This document shows, one piece after another, positions 25,427-33,597 of a stretch of 43,162 nt of DNA. The first letter of the stretch is position 1. Every line of letters starts with the position of its first letter. The notes beneath the pieces were generated by a model. The model ran no database searches. It was not told where the DNA came from and saw nothing but the letters and a program-made list of their open reading frames with translations. Position numbers and translations under genes: made by a program. The DNA comes from Paludibacteraceae bacterium (GTDB lineage Bacteria > Bacteroidota > Bacteroidia > Bacteroidales > Paludibacteraceae): assembly GCA_017553575.1 (NCBI GenBank), contig JAFZKQ010000019.1, forward strand, positions 1-43,162, written 5' to 3'.

Positions 25427-26479
25427 ATGGAAAGCATGAATAAGGAACGATTGTTGGGGAAGACGTTGCCCGAGTTGAAAACGCTTGTGCAGGAGTTGGG
25501 TCTTCCTTCTTTTTCCGCCAAACAAATTTGTGATTGGTTGTATAAGAAGAAGGTGGATTCCATTGACAAGATGACGAATCTCTCTTTGGCTAATCGAGAG
25601 AAGTTGTCCGCCCGGTACGAGGTCGGATTAATTGCTCCCGAACGGGTTGATGCCTCTGTCGATGGAACCCGCAAGTATTTGTTCCGAACTCTTCATGGCC
25701 TAGTTGAGACGGTCTATATCCCAGAAGAGGATCGGGCAACTTTGTGCGTCTCCTCTCAAGTGGGTTGTAAGATGAATTGCCTCTTTTGCATGACAGGCAA
25801 GCAGGGCTTTTCGGGCCATCTTACTGCAGCGGACATCTTGAACCAGATGCAGTCTATCCCAGAGGCAGAGTCGTTGACCAATGTGGTTTTCATGGGAATG
25901 GGTGAACCTATGGATAATGTGGACACCCTCTTGAAAACATTGGAAATCATGACTTCTGATTGGGGATATGCTTGGAGTCCTAAGCGAATCACGGTCTCTA
26001 CGGTTGGTATTATCCCTGGCATGAAACGCTTCTTGGAGTCGAGCTCTTGTCATTTGGCGGTTAGTTTGCATAATCCAATTCCGGAGGAGCGTTATTCCTT
26101 GATGCCTATCCAAAAGGCTTATCCTATTGCGAAGGTCATAGAAGAGATAAAAAAGTATGATTTTAGCCATCAACGCCGAGTTTCGTTTGAGTACACCATG
26201 TTTGACGGCGTGAATGATCGTCCTGCCCATGTGAAGGCATTGGTCTCTTTGCTTTCTGGTTTGGAGTGCCGCGTCAACTTGATTCGATTCCATGCTGTTC
26301 CTGGGGTGCCGTTGGAGGGTTCTCCGATGGAGAATATGGAAAAATTCAGGGATGAGTTGATTCATCGGGGCATTATGACAACTATCCGGAAATCTCGTGG
26401 CGAGGATATCTTTGCTGCTTGTGGACTTCTTTCCAGCAATCATACAGGAAAGTTGAATGAGATGGCAAAGGAAAAATAG
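25427..26479 (+). CDS. rlmN: 23S rRNA/tRNA adenine-C2 methyltransferase RlmN
   Basis: 350 residues. A radical SAM enzyme that methylates C2 of A2503 in 23S rRNA and A37 of some tRNAs. The cluster CxxxCxxC is at Cys114, Cys118 and Cys121 (GCKMNCLFCMTG). The family's second catalytic Cys, carrying the transient methyl, is near residue 332 in EDIFAACGLL. Also visible are GMGEPMDN, the helical N-terminal domain (SAKQICDWLYKKKVDS) and VSLHNPIPEERYSLMP. An ATG at 25436 in the same frame could also start the protein. It is placed between ppiD and the DUF4837 lipoprotein gene, a usual Bacteroidales order. Confidence 0.97.
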   Translation: MESMNKERLLGKTLPELKTLVQELGLPSFSAKQICDWLYKKKVDSIDKMTNLSLANREKLSARYEVGLIAPERVDASVDGTRKYLFRTLHGLVETVYIPEEDRATLCVSSQVGCKMNCLFCMTGKQGFSGHLTAADILNQMQSIPEAESLTNVVFMGMGEPMDNVDTLLKTLEIMTSDWGYAWSPKRITVSTVGIIPGMKRFLESSSCHLAVSLHNPIPEERYSLMPIQKAYPIAKVIEEIKKYDFSHQRRVSFEYTMFDGVNDRPAHVKALVSLLSGLECRVNLIRFHAVPGVPLEGSPMENMEKFRDELIHRGIMTTIRKSRGEDIFAACGLLSSNHTGKLNEMAKEK

Positions 26480-26553
26480 AACGTGACCTGAAAATTATAA
26501 GTTGTGTCGCTCTTTTCGGGCGGCATGTTTAACTTCAAAATATATTGACGACA

Positions 26554-27558
26554 ATGAGAAAGATTAAGTATGTATTGTTGATTATTGCTTCAGTCTTCTT
26601 GCTCTCTTCCTGTGGCGGAAACTCTAAGAAAGGCAGCTCGTCTGCTTTGTTGCCGGGAATTACGGGGGCTGCTTTTGATGTTTTGGTGGTCGGTGATGAG
26701 AGGATGTGGCGGGATACGGTCGGTCGTGCCTTATTTGACCTTTTGAATACGGATATGCCATGCTTCCCTCAATCGGAGCCTATGTTCAACATCTCGTTTA
26801 TTCGGGAGAGAGATTTTTCTGGTATTCTCAGACCAGTGCGTAATATTGTCTTTTTTGAGTTGTCTGATATCTATACTCAAGGCAAGGTCACTTATTTTAA
26901 GGATAAATGGTCTTCTCCTCAAGCGTTGGTGAAACTCACAGCTCCCGATCGGGAATCTTTTTTGCAGTTGCTGCAAGATAAGGGCGAGGAGATTATTACC
27001 TACCTTGTGGATGCAGAGCGAAAAAGGACGTTGTCTTTCTTTTCCAAGTATTGTAGTCCGGAAATGGCTCAGAAGGTGCAGAGTGCCGTCAATGTGAAGA
27101 TGAAGGTGCCTAACCAAATGGATAGGTGTCGTGTCGAGAAGGATTTTATTTGGATGACGGACGGCAACTTGAATATGACGCAGAATATCGTGGTCTATTC
27201 TTACCCCTACTACGACAAGTCGGATTTCCAATTGGAAAAACTTCTGCATAAGCGTGATTCAGTAATGAAGTTGTACATCGCAGGGCCTGCGGAGGGCTCC
27301 TATATGGCGACCGAATATCGTTGCGAACCGACTTACAAGGAGTTGATCGACGAGAATGATCGTTATTTGGTGGAAGTGCGTGGCATGTGGCGTGTCGAAG
27401 GCGATATTATGGGTGGCCCTTTTGTTAGCCGTTCCTATCTGGATGCGGCCCTCAGTCGAATCGTGACGGTAGAGGCGTATCTCTATGGTCCATTCAAGAA
27501 AAAGCGTAACACGATGCGTCAATTGGAGACGATGATTCGGACTCTTGAGTTGGATTAG
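26554..27558 (+). CDS. DUF4837 family lipoprotein
   Basis: 334 residues from ATG 26554 (a TTG at 26545 in frame is less likely). MRKIKYVLLIIASVFLLSSCGG is a lipoprotein signal with Cys20 as the lipidated residue. The body (GAAFDVLVVGDERMWRDTVGRALFDLLNTDMPCFPQSEPMF, then FSGILRPVRNIVF and WRVEGDIMGGPFVSRSY) matches the DUF4837 family as I remember it, a Bacteroidota envelope family of unknown function. The neighbours are rlmN and pdxA. No enzymatic motif is visible. Confidence 0.85.
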   Translation: MRKIKYVLLIIASVFLLSSCGGNSKKGSSSALLPGITGAAFDVLVVGDERMWRDTVGRALFDLLNTDMPCFPQSEPMFNISFIRERDFSGILRPVRNIVFFELSDIYTQGKVTYFKDKWSSPQALVKLTAPDRESFLQLLQDKGEEIITYLVDAERKRTLSFFSKYCSPEMAQKVQSAVNVKMKVPNQMDRCRVEKDFIWMTDGNLNMTQNIVVYSYPYYDKSDFQLEKLLHKRDSVMKLYIAGPAEGSYMATEYRCEPTYKELIDENDRYLVEVRGMWRVEGDIMGGPFVSRSYLDAALSRIVTVEAYLYGPFKKKRNTMRQLETMIRTLELD

Positions 27559-27623
27559 TGGACTATGCTGGTGTGAATGATTCTAAAAGGTGATAAAAAG
27601 GTCTCTTTTTTCCGATAAAATGC

Positions 27624-27631
27624 TAATTTTG
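27624..27631 (+). promoter_or_regulatory. -7 promoter element of pdxA
   Basis: TAATTTTG matches TAnnTTTG exactly, 26 nt before the likely pdxA ATG. No clear TTTG at -33. Confidence 0.45.
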
Positions 27632-27657
27632 CATAGTAGGTAATTTTGAAATATATT

Positions 27658-28725
27658 ATGGAAGAAAATAAGATAAGAGTCGGTATTACACAAGGTGATA
27701 TTAATGGTATTGGTTATGAGGTGATTATAAAGACATTGATGGATCCTCGTATCAATGATTTTTGTGTTCCTATCGTTTATGGTTCCTCAAAAATCGCGGC
27801 ATATCACCGTAAGGCGTTGAACATCGACAATTTTAATCTGAATGTGATTGCGGAGGCTTCTAGTGCGAATCCGAAACGTTCGAACGTCATCAATTGCGTG
27901 AGTGACGACGTGAAGGTGGAGCTCGCCAAATCGACGGAGGAGGCTGGAGAGGCTGCATTCTTGGCTCTTGAGCGCGCCACACAGGATTTGCGTGAGGGGT
28001 TGATCGATGTTTTGGTTACGGCTCCAATCAATAAGAAGAATATTTATTCAGATAAGTTCCATTTTACAGGTCATACGGAATATTTGGAGGAGCGCTTCGG
28101 TAATGGTCAGAAGGGCTTGGTTTTGATGGTGAACGATGTTTTGAAGGTGGCTGTAGTCACTGGACATGTTCCGTTGAAGCAGGTTTCTTCTTACATTACG
28201 ATCCCGACCATTTTGGATAAATTGGAGAAGTTGAATCAGACGTTGATTCGTGATTTCAGCATTGTCCGTCCTCGCATCGCTGTCTTGGGATTGAATCCTC
28301 ATGCAGGCGATAGAGGCTTGATTGGTCAGGAAGAGGAAGAGGTGATTATCCCTGCCATTTCGAAGGCTAACGACAAAGGTATCATGTGTTTCGGTCCGTA
28401 TGCCGCAGATGGATTCTTTGGGGCTGGAAGTTTCAAGAACTTCGATGCGGTTTTGGCGATGTATCATGACCAGGGTCTCGCTCCGTTTAAGTGTGTGGCT
28501 ATGGAGAGTGGTGTTAACTACACGGCTGGATTGCCGATTATCAGAACCTCTCCGGCTCATGGTACTGCTTATGACAAGGCGGGTATCGGTAAGGCTTCGG
28601 AAGAGTCGTTCCGTGCGGCTTTGTATTTGGCTTGTGATATATTCAATTCCAGAAAGAATTATACGAGGATGACGGCTAATCCATTGCGTAAGCAAGATGT
28701 GGAGATTAGTGGCGTTGTTGAATGA
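27658..28725 (+). CDS. pdxA: 4-hydroxythreonine-4-phosphate dehydrogenase
   Basis: 355 residues from ATG 27658 (an in-frame TTG at 27646 is less likely). NAD-dependent oxidation and decarboxylation of 4-hydroxythreonine phosphate in the DXP-dependent pyridoxal phosphate pathway. Signatures: N-terminal VGITQGDINGIGYEVI, VTAPINKKN, FTGHTEYLEERFG with a metal-binding His, LNPHAGDRGLIGQEE with the second His, AMYHDQGLAPFKCVA with the third metal His, and IIRTSPAHGTAYDKAGIGKAS. The family usually reads TxGDPxGIGPE at the N-terminus; here the Pro residues are replaced (GDINGIGYE), as is seen in Bacteroidota. A sigma-54 type regulator gene follows by 30 nt. Confidence 0.95.
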   Translation: MEENKIRVGITQGDINGIGYEVIIKTLMDPRINDFCVPIVYGSSKIAAYHRKALNIDNFNLNVIAEASSANPKRSNVINCVSDDVKVELAKSTEEAGEAAFLALERATQDLREGLIDVLVTAPINKKNIYSDKFHFTGHTEYLEERFGNGQKGLVLMVNDVLKVAVVTGHVPLKQVSSYITIPTILDKLEKLNQTLIRDFSIVRPRIAVLGLNPHAGDRGLIGQEEEEVIIPAISKANDKGIMCFGPYAADGFFGAGSFKNFDAVLAMYHDQGLAPFKCVAMESGVNYTAGLPIIRTSPAHGTAYDKAGIGKASEESFRAALYLACDIFNSRKNYTRMTANPLRKQDVEISGVVE

Positions 28726-28755
28726 TAGGATAGTCTTGAAAAATAGGAGGCGGAT

Positions 28756-29994
28756 ATGACGAGGGAGGAACTTCAGCAGGTAAAACAGCGTTTTGGAATT
28801 ATCGGTTCTAATTCGGCTTTAGACCGTGCCATTGACGTGGCTGTGCAGGTCGCGAGTACCGACCTCTCTGTGTTGGTGACAGGTGAGAGTGGTGTGGGAA
28901 AGGAACGTTTCCCTCAGATAATCCATCAGAACAGTGCGCGGAAGCATGGCCCTTACATCGCTGTCAATTGTGGTGCCATTCCAGAGGGAACCATCGATTC
29001 AGAATTGTTCGGTCATGAGAAGGGTGCCTTTACGGGTGCTGTGTCGGAACGAAAGGGCTATTTTGAAGTCGCCGACGGTGGAACCATCTTCTTGGATGAG
29101 GTGGGCGAGTTGCCTCTAACAACTCAAGTGCGCCTTCTCCGTGTCTTGGAGGTGGGCGAATTTATTAAAGTCGGTTCTTCCAAAATTCAGAAGACGAATG
29201 TGCGCGTAGTGGCAGCTACGAATTTGGATATGAGTAAGGCTATATCCGAAGGAAGGTTCAGGGAGGACTTGTTCTATCGTTTGAACTCTGTCCCTATCTC
29301 TGTGCCACCGTTGCGGGATAGGGGAGCGGATGTCTTGCTTCTTTTCCGTAAATTTGCCAAGGATTTTGCTGAGAAGTATAGGATGGAGGCGATTCGACTC
29401 TCTCCGGAGGCGGAAGTCGTTTTGCAGCATTTCCCTTGGCCTGGTAACGTGCGTCAGTTGAAGAATATAGCGGAACAGCTTTCTGTCTTGTCCGAAAAGA
29501 GGGATATTTCTGCGGAGACGTTGCAAAGTTTCTTGCCTGCGGTCACTCAGACGACCGATTTTCTTCCAGCCTTTCCTGGACATTCCCATTCAAATGAGAA
29601 GTCGTTCGAGTCGGATCGTGAAATCTTGTATCAGGTTCTTTTTGATATGAAGAAGGACATGAACGAGTTGAAGAAGCTGGTGCATGGCATCATTTCAAAG
29701 GGAGATGTTTCCCAAATGGATATGTCCAATGTTTCCAATTTGTTCAAGGATACGGATGTTTCGTCGGTGATTCACCCTCAGCCTACGGTCTCTTCTTCGA
29801 TAAAGAATAATGCCAAGAATATTGAGGATACGGAAGAGTATGTCGAGGAGATCTTCTCGTTGGGCGATGTAGAGAAGGAGATGATCAAGAAGGCCCTTGA
29901 GCGACATAATAACAGGCGAAAGTTGGCTGCCCAGGATCTGAAAATTTCAGAAAGGACCCTCTACAGAAAGATAAAGGAGTATGGGTTGGACTAA
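28756..29994 (+). CDS. Sigma-54-dependent activator without a sensory domain (AAA+ and Fis-type HTH)
   Basis: 412 residues. It begins almost directly with the AAA+ domain: Walker A GESGVGKE (43-50), the sigma-54 contact loop GAFTGA (90-95), Walker [11 protein letters not shown] (109-118), and arginine-containing [15 protein letters not shown] linker of ~120 residues, acidic in its second half, follows, then a C-terminal Fis-like helix-turn-helix ([27 protein letters not shown]). It has no receiver, GAF or PAS domain, so activity must be set by expression, by partners or by the linker. It activates RpoN promoters of unknown targets. It lies between pdxA and lptE. Confidence 0.93.
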   Translation: MTREELQQVKQRFGIIGSNSALDRAIDVAVQVASTDLSVLVTGESGVGKERFPQIIHQNSARKHGPYIAVNCGAIPEGTIDSELFGHEKGAFTGAVSERKGYFEVADGGTIFLDEVGELPLTTQVRLLRVLEVGEFIKVGSSKIQKTNVRVVAATNLDMSKAISEGRFREDLFYRLNSVPISVPPLRDRGADVLLLFRKFAKDFAEKYRMEAIRLSPEAEVVLQHFPWPGNVRQLKNIAEQLSVLSEKRDISAETLQSFLPAVTQTTDFLPAFPGHSHSNEKSFESDREILYQVLFDMKKDMNELKKLVHGIISKGDVSQMDMSNVSNLFKDTDVSSVIHPQPTVSSSIKNNAKNIEDTEEYVEEIFSLGDVEKEMIKKALERHNNRRKLAAQDLKISERTLYRKIKEYGLD

Positions 29995-30049
29995 CCTCAA
30001 AATCCACGTAAAAACGGCGGAAAACGCCGGAAAGAAAAACTTATAAGAG

Positions 30050-30559
30050 ATGAAAAGGATTATATGCTTTTTGATGGTAGTGTTGATGGCAGGCTTGACT
30101 TCTTGCCTTGTTTCCTATAAATTTAACGGGTCGTCTATCGATTACACCAAGATAAAGACGATTACCATATTGGAATTCCCTAACCAAGCTGCATTGGTTT
30201 ATCCTTCATTGGCTTCTGAATTTACGGAGGCTTTGAATGACGAGTTTTCGCAAAAGACCCGTTTGAGTTTTGTCTCTCGTAACGGTGATTTACAGATTGA
30301 AGGGGCAATTGTGGACTATTCCGTCATCTCCATGTCGGTGGGTACTTCTGGCCAGTCTATGGACACGAAGTTGCAGATGAGTGTGAATGTCAAATTTACG
30401 AACCGTGTCAATCCTTCCGAGAATTTTGAGGAGCGTTTCACGGCCTCCCAAGTCTTCTCCAACACGAATACAATCAATCAAGTGCAGGACGAGTTGAATA
30501 AGTTGATTATCGAGGATATTGTAAATCAGATATTTAACCGTACGGTAGCAAATTGGTAA
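30050..30559 (+). CDS. lptE: LptE-like LPS assembly lipoprotein
   Basis: 169 residues. Lipoprotein signal MKRIICFLMVVLMAGLTSC with Cys19. The mature part (VSYKFNGSSIDYTKIKTITILEFPNQAALVYPSLASEFTEALNDEF, LQIEGAIVDYSV, LQMSVNVKFTNRVNPSENFEERFTAS, IVNQIFNRTVANW) matches the Bacteroidota LptE-type family, which plugs the LptD barrel in the outer membrane. lptC lies in the same cluster. The next gene starts 1 nt after the stop, so the two are coupled. Upstream there is a small GC-rich hairpin (CGGCG-aaaa-CGCCG type) at about 30015-30030. Confidence 0.88.
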   Translation: MKRIICFLMVVLMAGLTSCLVSYKFNGSSIDYTKIKTITILEFPNQAALVYPSLASEFTEALNDEFSQKTRLSFVSRNGDLQIEGAIVDYSVISMSVGTSGQSMDTKLQMSVNVKFTNRVNPSENFEERFTASQVFSNTNTINQVQDELNKLIIEDIVNQIFNRTVANW

Positions 30560-30560
30560 G

Positions 30561-31286
30561 ATGACGAAGCAGGAACTATTGTCGGTTGTCGATTCTCCGT
30601 CGAGGATAGGGAAGGCGGAAATGCCTGATTTGCAGGAGTTCGTGAGGGAATATCCATATTCCTCCCTTTTTCGGATGCTCTATATCGTAGGCTTGCACAA
30701 CATTCAGGACGTGCGTTATGCCAACGAGTTGAAAACGACGGCATTTTATGTTTCAGAGCGTCATCTTCTGTTCCAACTCTTGACGAAGAAGGCAGAAAGC
30801 AAGGTGGAAAAGAAGGAGATATCACGCATGGTTTCGGAAACACATGCCGATGAGTTGCCTGTGGAGGATGTGAAGCCTGTTGCTCCGATTGTCGACATCG
30901 AGACCTATCTTAGTGATAAGCCAGATTCTACAGAGGTGGATTTGTCGTCGTTGGCACGCTCCATCAATACGAAGAATGGTGATATTCCGATGAAAAACCA
31001 GTCCGTGATTGACAAGTTTTTGGAGGCGAGCAGCAAGAACGATATCTATGTGAAGGTGAGTAAGTCGGAGGATGATGACTCGTATGCGCCCAAGCAGGAT
31101 AGGAGCAAACAAGAGGTTGAGGAGTGTTTCACGGAGACTTTGGCAAGGATTTATATAAAACAACATAAGTTCGAGAAAGCCATAAACATATTCTGTCGCT
31201 TGCGGTTGAAATACCCGGAAAAGAGCGTATACTTCGATGACCAGATACGGTTCTTTGAGAAGTTGCTGCAAAATTATAGGAGATGA
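30561..31286 (+). CDS. TPR-like cytoplasmic protein of the lptE-secG locus
   Basis: 241 residues, no signal peptide. The N-terminal third is helical (LQEFVREYPYSSLFRMLYIVGLHNIQDVRYANEL), the middle is charged and probably disordered, and the C-terminus is a TPR-like hairpin (RIYIKQHKFEKAINIFCRLRLKYPEKSVYFDDQIRFFEKLLQN, read in two parts). In Bacteroidales this gene usually lies directly between lptE and secG. Here a 3.6-kb AT-rich island follows, and a diverged copy of the C-terminal 35 codons sits immediately before secG (34837-34949). Function unknown; the placement suggests envelope biogenesis or Sec-linked work. Confidence 0.85.
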   Translation: MTKQELLSVVDSPSRIGKAEMPDLQEFVREYPYSSLFRMLYIVGLHNIQDVRYANELKTTAFYVSERHLLFQLLTKKAESKVEKKEISRMVSETHADELPVEDVKPVAPIVDIETYLSDKPDSTEVDLSSLARSINTKNGDIPMKNQSVIDKFLEASSKNDIYVKVSKSEDDDSYAPKQDRSKQEVEECFTETLARIYIKQHKFEKAINIFCRLRLKYPEKSVYFDDQIRFFEKLLQNYRR

Positions 31287-31628
31287 CCTTTTGACGCATT
31301 AAATAGTAGGAGGACAAAGATATGTGCAAATATCTTAGAGATAAACTCCAAAGGATTGCCTTGCTTGGATATTGATTCATGGGCATTCTCAAACAAACTG
31401 TGGCTGGTTTGATTGCGACGATAATTTGGACTTTTCTTTCTGAATTCTCTTATTTTGCACAAATGTGCAAGATAATTCACTGATTAGTAGATGGTTGATT
31501 TGTGAAACTTCTCTTTCGTTATACAGATATTTATAACACAAAGCTATTCATTTCTTTCTTTTAACAGAATATTTCAATCATATGATTTAGAAGAACAATA
31601 TAATCTGTTTCATTTTATAATTTTTTAG
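31287..31628. other. AT-rich gene-free left end of the island
   Basis: No convincing gene. It contains a perfect inverted repeat AAGATAT-gtgcaa-ATATCTT (31317-31336) 31 nt past the TPR stop, which could be part of an integration site, and TTGCAC-aaat-GTGCAA (31455-31470), which resembles the hip operators further right. The rest is AT-rich sequence without visible signals. Confidence 0.4.
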
Positions 31629-31670
31629 TTATTTAAATACTTGTCGTAACATTGCTTGTTTCAATGCGTT
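31629..31670 (-). pseudogene. hsdS 3'-end remnant A (35-bp repeat copy)
   Basis: On the minus strand the last codons read NALKQAMLRQVFK then TAA (31629-31631). This is the same C-terminal tail as the longer hsdS fragment at 32152-32345. A 35-nt stretch (31635-31669) is identical to 32158-32192. It stands alone here without the body of an hsdS gene. Confidence 0.75.
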
Positions 31671-31671
31671 A

Positions 31672-32121
31672 CTAATAATCTTTTCCTGAATTGTAAACAG
31701 CAACTCCGATACCGACTGCTATAGCTATAGCAGCAATTGCGCCTACTTTATAATTGAATTCGTAGTTACTCAAAACAGGTTTCAATAAAGCCAAGACAAC
31801 AACAACTATTATCAGCAGAATAATACAACCTTTTGTGTTACTTTTAGGCTTTCTGTCTATAACAGTTTCACTTGTCAAGTCTTCATTTGGTTTATGTGTA
31901 TTAGGAGAAACATTGTCACAAGTATTTTGAGAATCAGACCGGTCTGAACTGAATTTTTTTACTACCCACACTATTCCGGCAAAGACCGCATAACTTATGA
32001 TCATTTCTCCAACCCCTGCGATGTTGTCTTTATTAGAGAACAAGGTAATCAAATTTACTATCACGAAGATTGTCACAACAATGAGACATCCCCAATTAGT
32101 ATTTCCACTTTCTTTTTCCAT
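31672..32121 (-). CDS. Small membrane protein between two hsdS tails
   Basis: 149 residues that I do not recognise. Two N-terminal hydrophobic segments (residues ~11-27 and ~38-55), a polar, Asn/Ser/Thr/Asp-rich linker (57-95), then two more (about 99-115 and 124-143). Its stop is 2 nt from the hsdS tail remnant and its start is 30 nt past the stop of the other hsdS fragment. All are on the minus strand, so it is a single-gene cassette lying between direct 35-bp repeats. Possible roles range from superinfection or defence membrane effector to simple passenger; nothing in the sequence decides. Confidence 0.65.
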   Translation of the reverse strand: MEKESGNTNWGCLIVVTIFVIVNLITLFSNKDNIAGVGEMIISYAVFAGIVWVVKKFSSDRSDSQNTCDNVSPNTHKPNEDLTSETVIDRKPKSNTKGCIILLIIVVVVLALLKPVLSNYEFNYKVGAIAAIAIAVGIGVAVYNSGKDY

Positions 32122-32151
32122 ATTACTATAACTTTTGGTTGAGATTGTTTT

Positions 32152-32345
32152 CTATTCAAATACTTGTCGTAACATTGCTTGTTTCAATGCGTCGCACTCC
32201 TGAGAAATCTTGTCGAAGTTTTCTTGGAGGCGGTCAACCTTGGATTTGAGAGAGTCAAGGGTATCTACGATGGATTGCTGCTCGGAGAAAGGAGGATGAG
32301 TTAATAATATCTTTGAAAGATCTCTATAGGGAGGTTCTATAAATC
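32152..32345 (-). pseudogene. hsdS: Type I restriction specificity subunit (hsdS), C-terminal fragment
   Basis: The minus-strand translation ends ...HPPFSEQQSIVDTLDSLKSK, VDRLQENFDKISQECDALKQ, AMLRQVFE then TAG (32152-32154). PPFSEQQ-IV-LD followed by a long coiled coil is the typical conserved C-terminal region of HsdS, which positions the specificity subunit on HsdM. Only about 60 codons remain. Upstream sequence (32346-32507) gives no target-recognition domain and no hsdM or hsdR is in the window, so this is a relic. Confidence 0.85.
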
Positions 32346-32453
32346 CAACTTACCATTAGCGAGTAGTCAGAACCTCTTTAAGGCTACCGCTAATGTGATT
32401 TTGTTTTCATAAAAGTAGCAAAACTTTTACTAATGTTCGCACAAATTTCAGTG

Positions 32454-32470
32454 TTTTTTTTTGGGGGGGG
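32454..32470. repeat. T9G8 homopolymer tract
   Basis: Nine T (32454-32462) directly followed by eight G (32463-32470) between the hsdS fragment and the transposase relic. Such tracts slip easily in replication; no intact gene spans it, so any present-day switching role is doubtful. The rest of 32346-32507 holds an inverted repeat CATTAGCG/CGCTAATG near 32355-32396 and nothing else I can name. Confidence 0.6.
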
Positions 32471-32507
32471 TAACTGTTTAATTTGCAAGAGTTTAAATTT
32501 ATAATAT

Positions 32508-32985
32508 TTACGCAATTGTCCACTCCTTGTGGTATCTATAAATTTGTGTTAAGCGTGCTATGTTATAGGTAAGGTTTGTCATTACGACATTTGCCTTGCT
32601 CTGACAATGCCAATTTCCCGAAACACAAGACCGCCCATTGAACGCTCAATAAAGCCAAAGACGTGTTCCTCACGGCAACGAATCTTTGACTTGGTGCGGT
32701 TCTTTGTTTTTGCTCCTCATTTAGTGGGTGTCCTCTAAACCCTTTCTCACAGAGAATGGGTGTGTCCGACTTGTTTACAAAGCGCTTTCTGTACCCACAT
32801 AATTGGCATCAAGCCAAAACACTTCGCCTTTTGCATCATTGTCATCAACTAATTCAGCACCTCGTTTTGAGTCGTGAACAAATGTCGATGTTGTGCCACA
32901 ACTTGTTTCCAGTTTGGTCTTACGACATACCTTTGCGTGGTTTTGTTTTTCTCTTTTCAAGGAGATAATTTCGCAGTGAATCATT
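32508..32985 (-). pseudogene. Decayed IS5-like transposase
   Basis: Minus-strand pieces in different frames together read like the DDE region of an IS5/IS1182-type transposase: NHAKVCRKTKLETS, TFVHDSKRGAEL and EVFWLDANYVG, which would hold the second catalytic Asp; then a frame change to TPILCEKGFRGHPLNEEQ; another to KIRCREEHVFGFIERSMGG with the catalytic Glu; and a last one to NLTYNIARLTQIYRYHKEW, stop at 32508-32510. At least three frameshifts and a missing N-terminus make it inactive. Terminal inverted repeats are not recognisable. It marks the island as a site of repeated insertions. Confidence 0.85.
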
Positions 32986-32995
32986 TGGTGAAAAA

Positions 32996-33072
32996 GTGCA
33001 TTATATTGCACAAAAACTTGGATATTTAAAAGAAAGTATATACTTTTACGTCAAAAGTGTAATATATTGCAC
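32996..33072 (+). promoter_or_regulatory. hipBST promoter region with two like operators and a central palindrome
   Basis: GTGCATTATATTGCAC (32996-33011) and GTGTAATATATTGCAC (33057-33072) are near-identical palindromes whose centres are 61 bp apart; the second ends 1 nt before the hipB ATG. Between them is a perfect 14-bp palindrome AAAGTATATACTTT (33033-33046). This is the layout expected for autoregulation by the HTH protein HipB, with DNA looping or cooperative binding. The core promoter should lie at 33020-33055, though no perfect TAnnTTTG is present. Confidence 0.75.
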
Positions 33073-33073
33073 C

Positions 33074-33277
33074 ATGAAGTACGGAGAATTGATTAAAGAG
33101 AGAAGAGCTGTATTGGGATTAACCCAACAGGACTTGGCGGATTATACGGAACTTAGCTTGCGTATAATCAAAAGTGTAGAGTCAGAGAAAGGAAACCCAT
33201 CATTGAAAACTTTGGAAAAGATTGCAGGGACTCTTGGCTTGGAGTTGGTTATGAGAGTAAAAATCATTAATGAATAA
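33074..33277 (+). CDS. hipB: HipB-like antitoxin, XRE-family DNA-binding protein
   Basis: 67 residues from ATG 33074. The frame is open further upstream, but the ATG directly behind the operator gives the compact form. XRE helix-turn-helix: IKERRAVLGLTQQDLADYTELS and LRIIKSVESEKGNPSLKTLEKIAGTLGLEL. In HipBA/HipBST modules this protein binds operators upstream of its own operon and helps neutralise the kinase. Its stop overlaps the next ATG by 1 nt (TAATG). Paired operators lie immediately upstream. Confidence 0.9.
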   Translation: MKYGELIKERRAVLGLTQQDLADYTELSLRIIKSVESEKGNPSLKTLEKIAGTLGLELVMRVKIINE

Positions 33278-33597
33278 TGAGACGAGCATTAGTTTTAGCA
33301 AATAAGATAATTGCGGGCACGCTAACCGAAACAGATGACATGCGTTATATTTTCAAATATGACGATGAATATCTTATCAATCCCGAATTGCGTGCAATTT
33401 CACTGGCTTTCCCTAAACGCAAGGAGGAGTATGTTTCTGATGAACTATTTCCCTTCTTTTTTAACATGCTCTCTGAAGGAGTCAACAAGGCAACCCAGTG
33501 CATGACTTTAAGAATAGATGAAAAAGATTCATTCGGTTTATTATTAGCGACAGCAAAGCACGATACTATAGGTGCTATAACAATAGAGAAATTATGA
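33277..33597 (+). CDS. hipS: HipS-like protein (detached HipA N-terminal subdomain)
   Basis: 106 residues matching the N-terminal (N1) subdomain normally fused to HipA kinases: strands around DDMRYIFKYDDEYLINPELRAISLAFPKR, FPFFFNMLSEGVNKA, and the end DSFGLLLATAKHDTIGAITIEKL. Standing alone between hipB and the kinase core, it corresponds to HipS of the tripartite HipBST system described in enteropathogenic E. coli, where HipS is the antitoxin that holds the kinase inactive. It overlaps hipT by 4 nt (ATGA), which favours fixed stoichiometry. Confidence 0.88.
   Translation: MRRALVLANKIIAGTLTETDDMRYIFKYDDEYLINPELRAISLAFPKRKEEYVSDELFPFFFNMLSEGVNKATQCMTLRIDEKDSFGLLLATAKHDTIGAITIEKL

Noticed and set aside
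32996-33072. Terminal inverted repeats of the transposase relic
   Set aside because: Both copies lie on the same side of the transposase, flank the hipB promoter and are each palindromic, which fits operators better.
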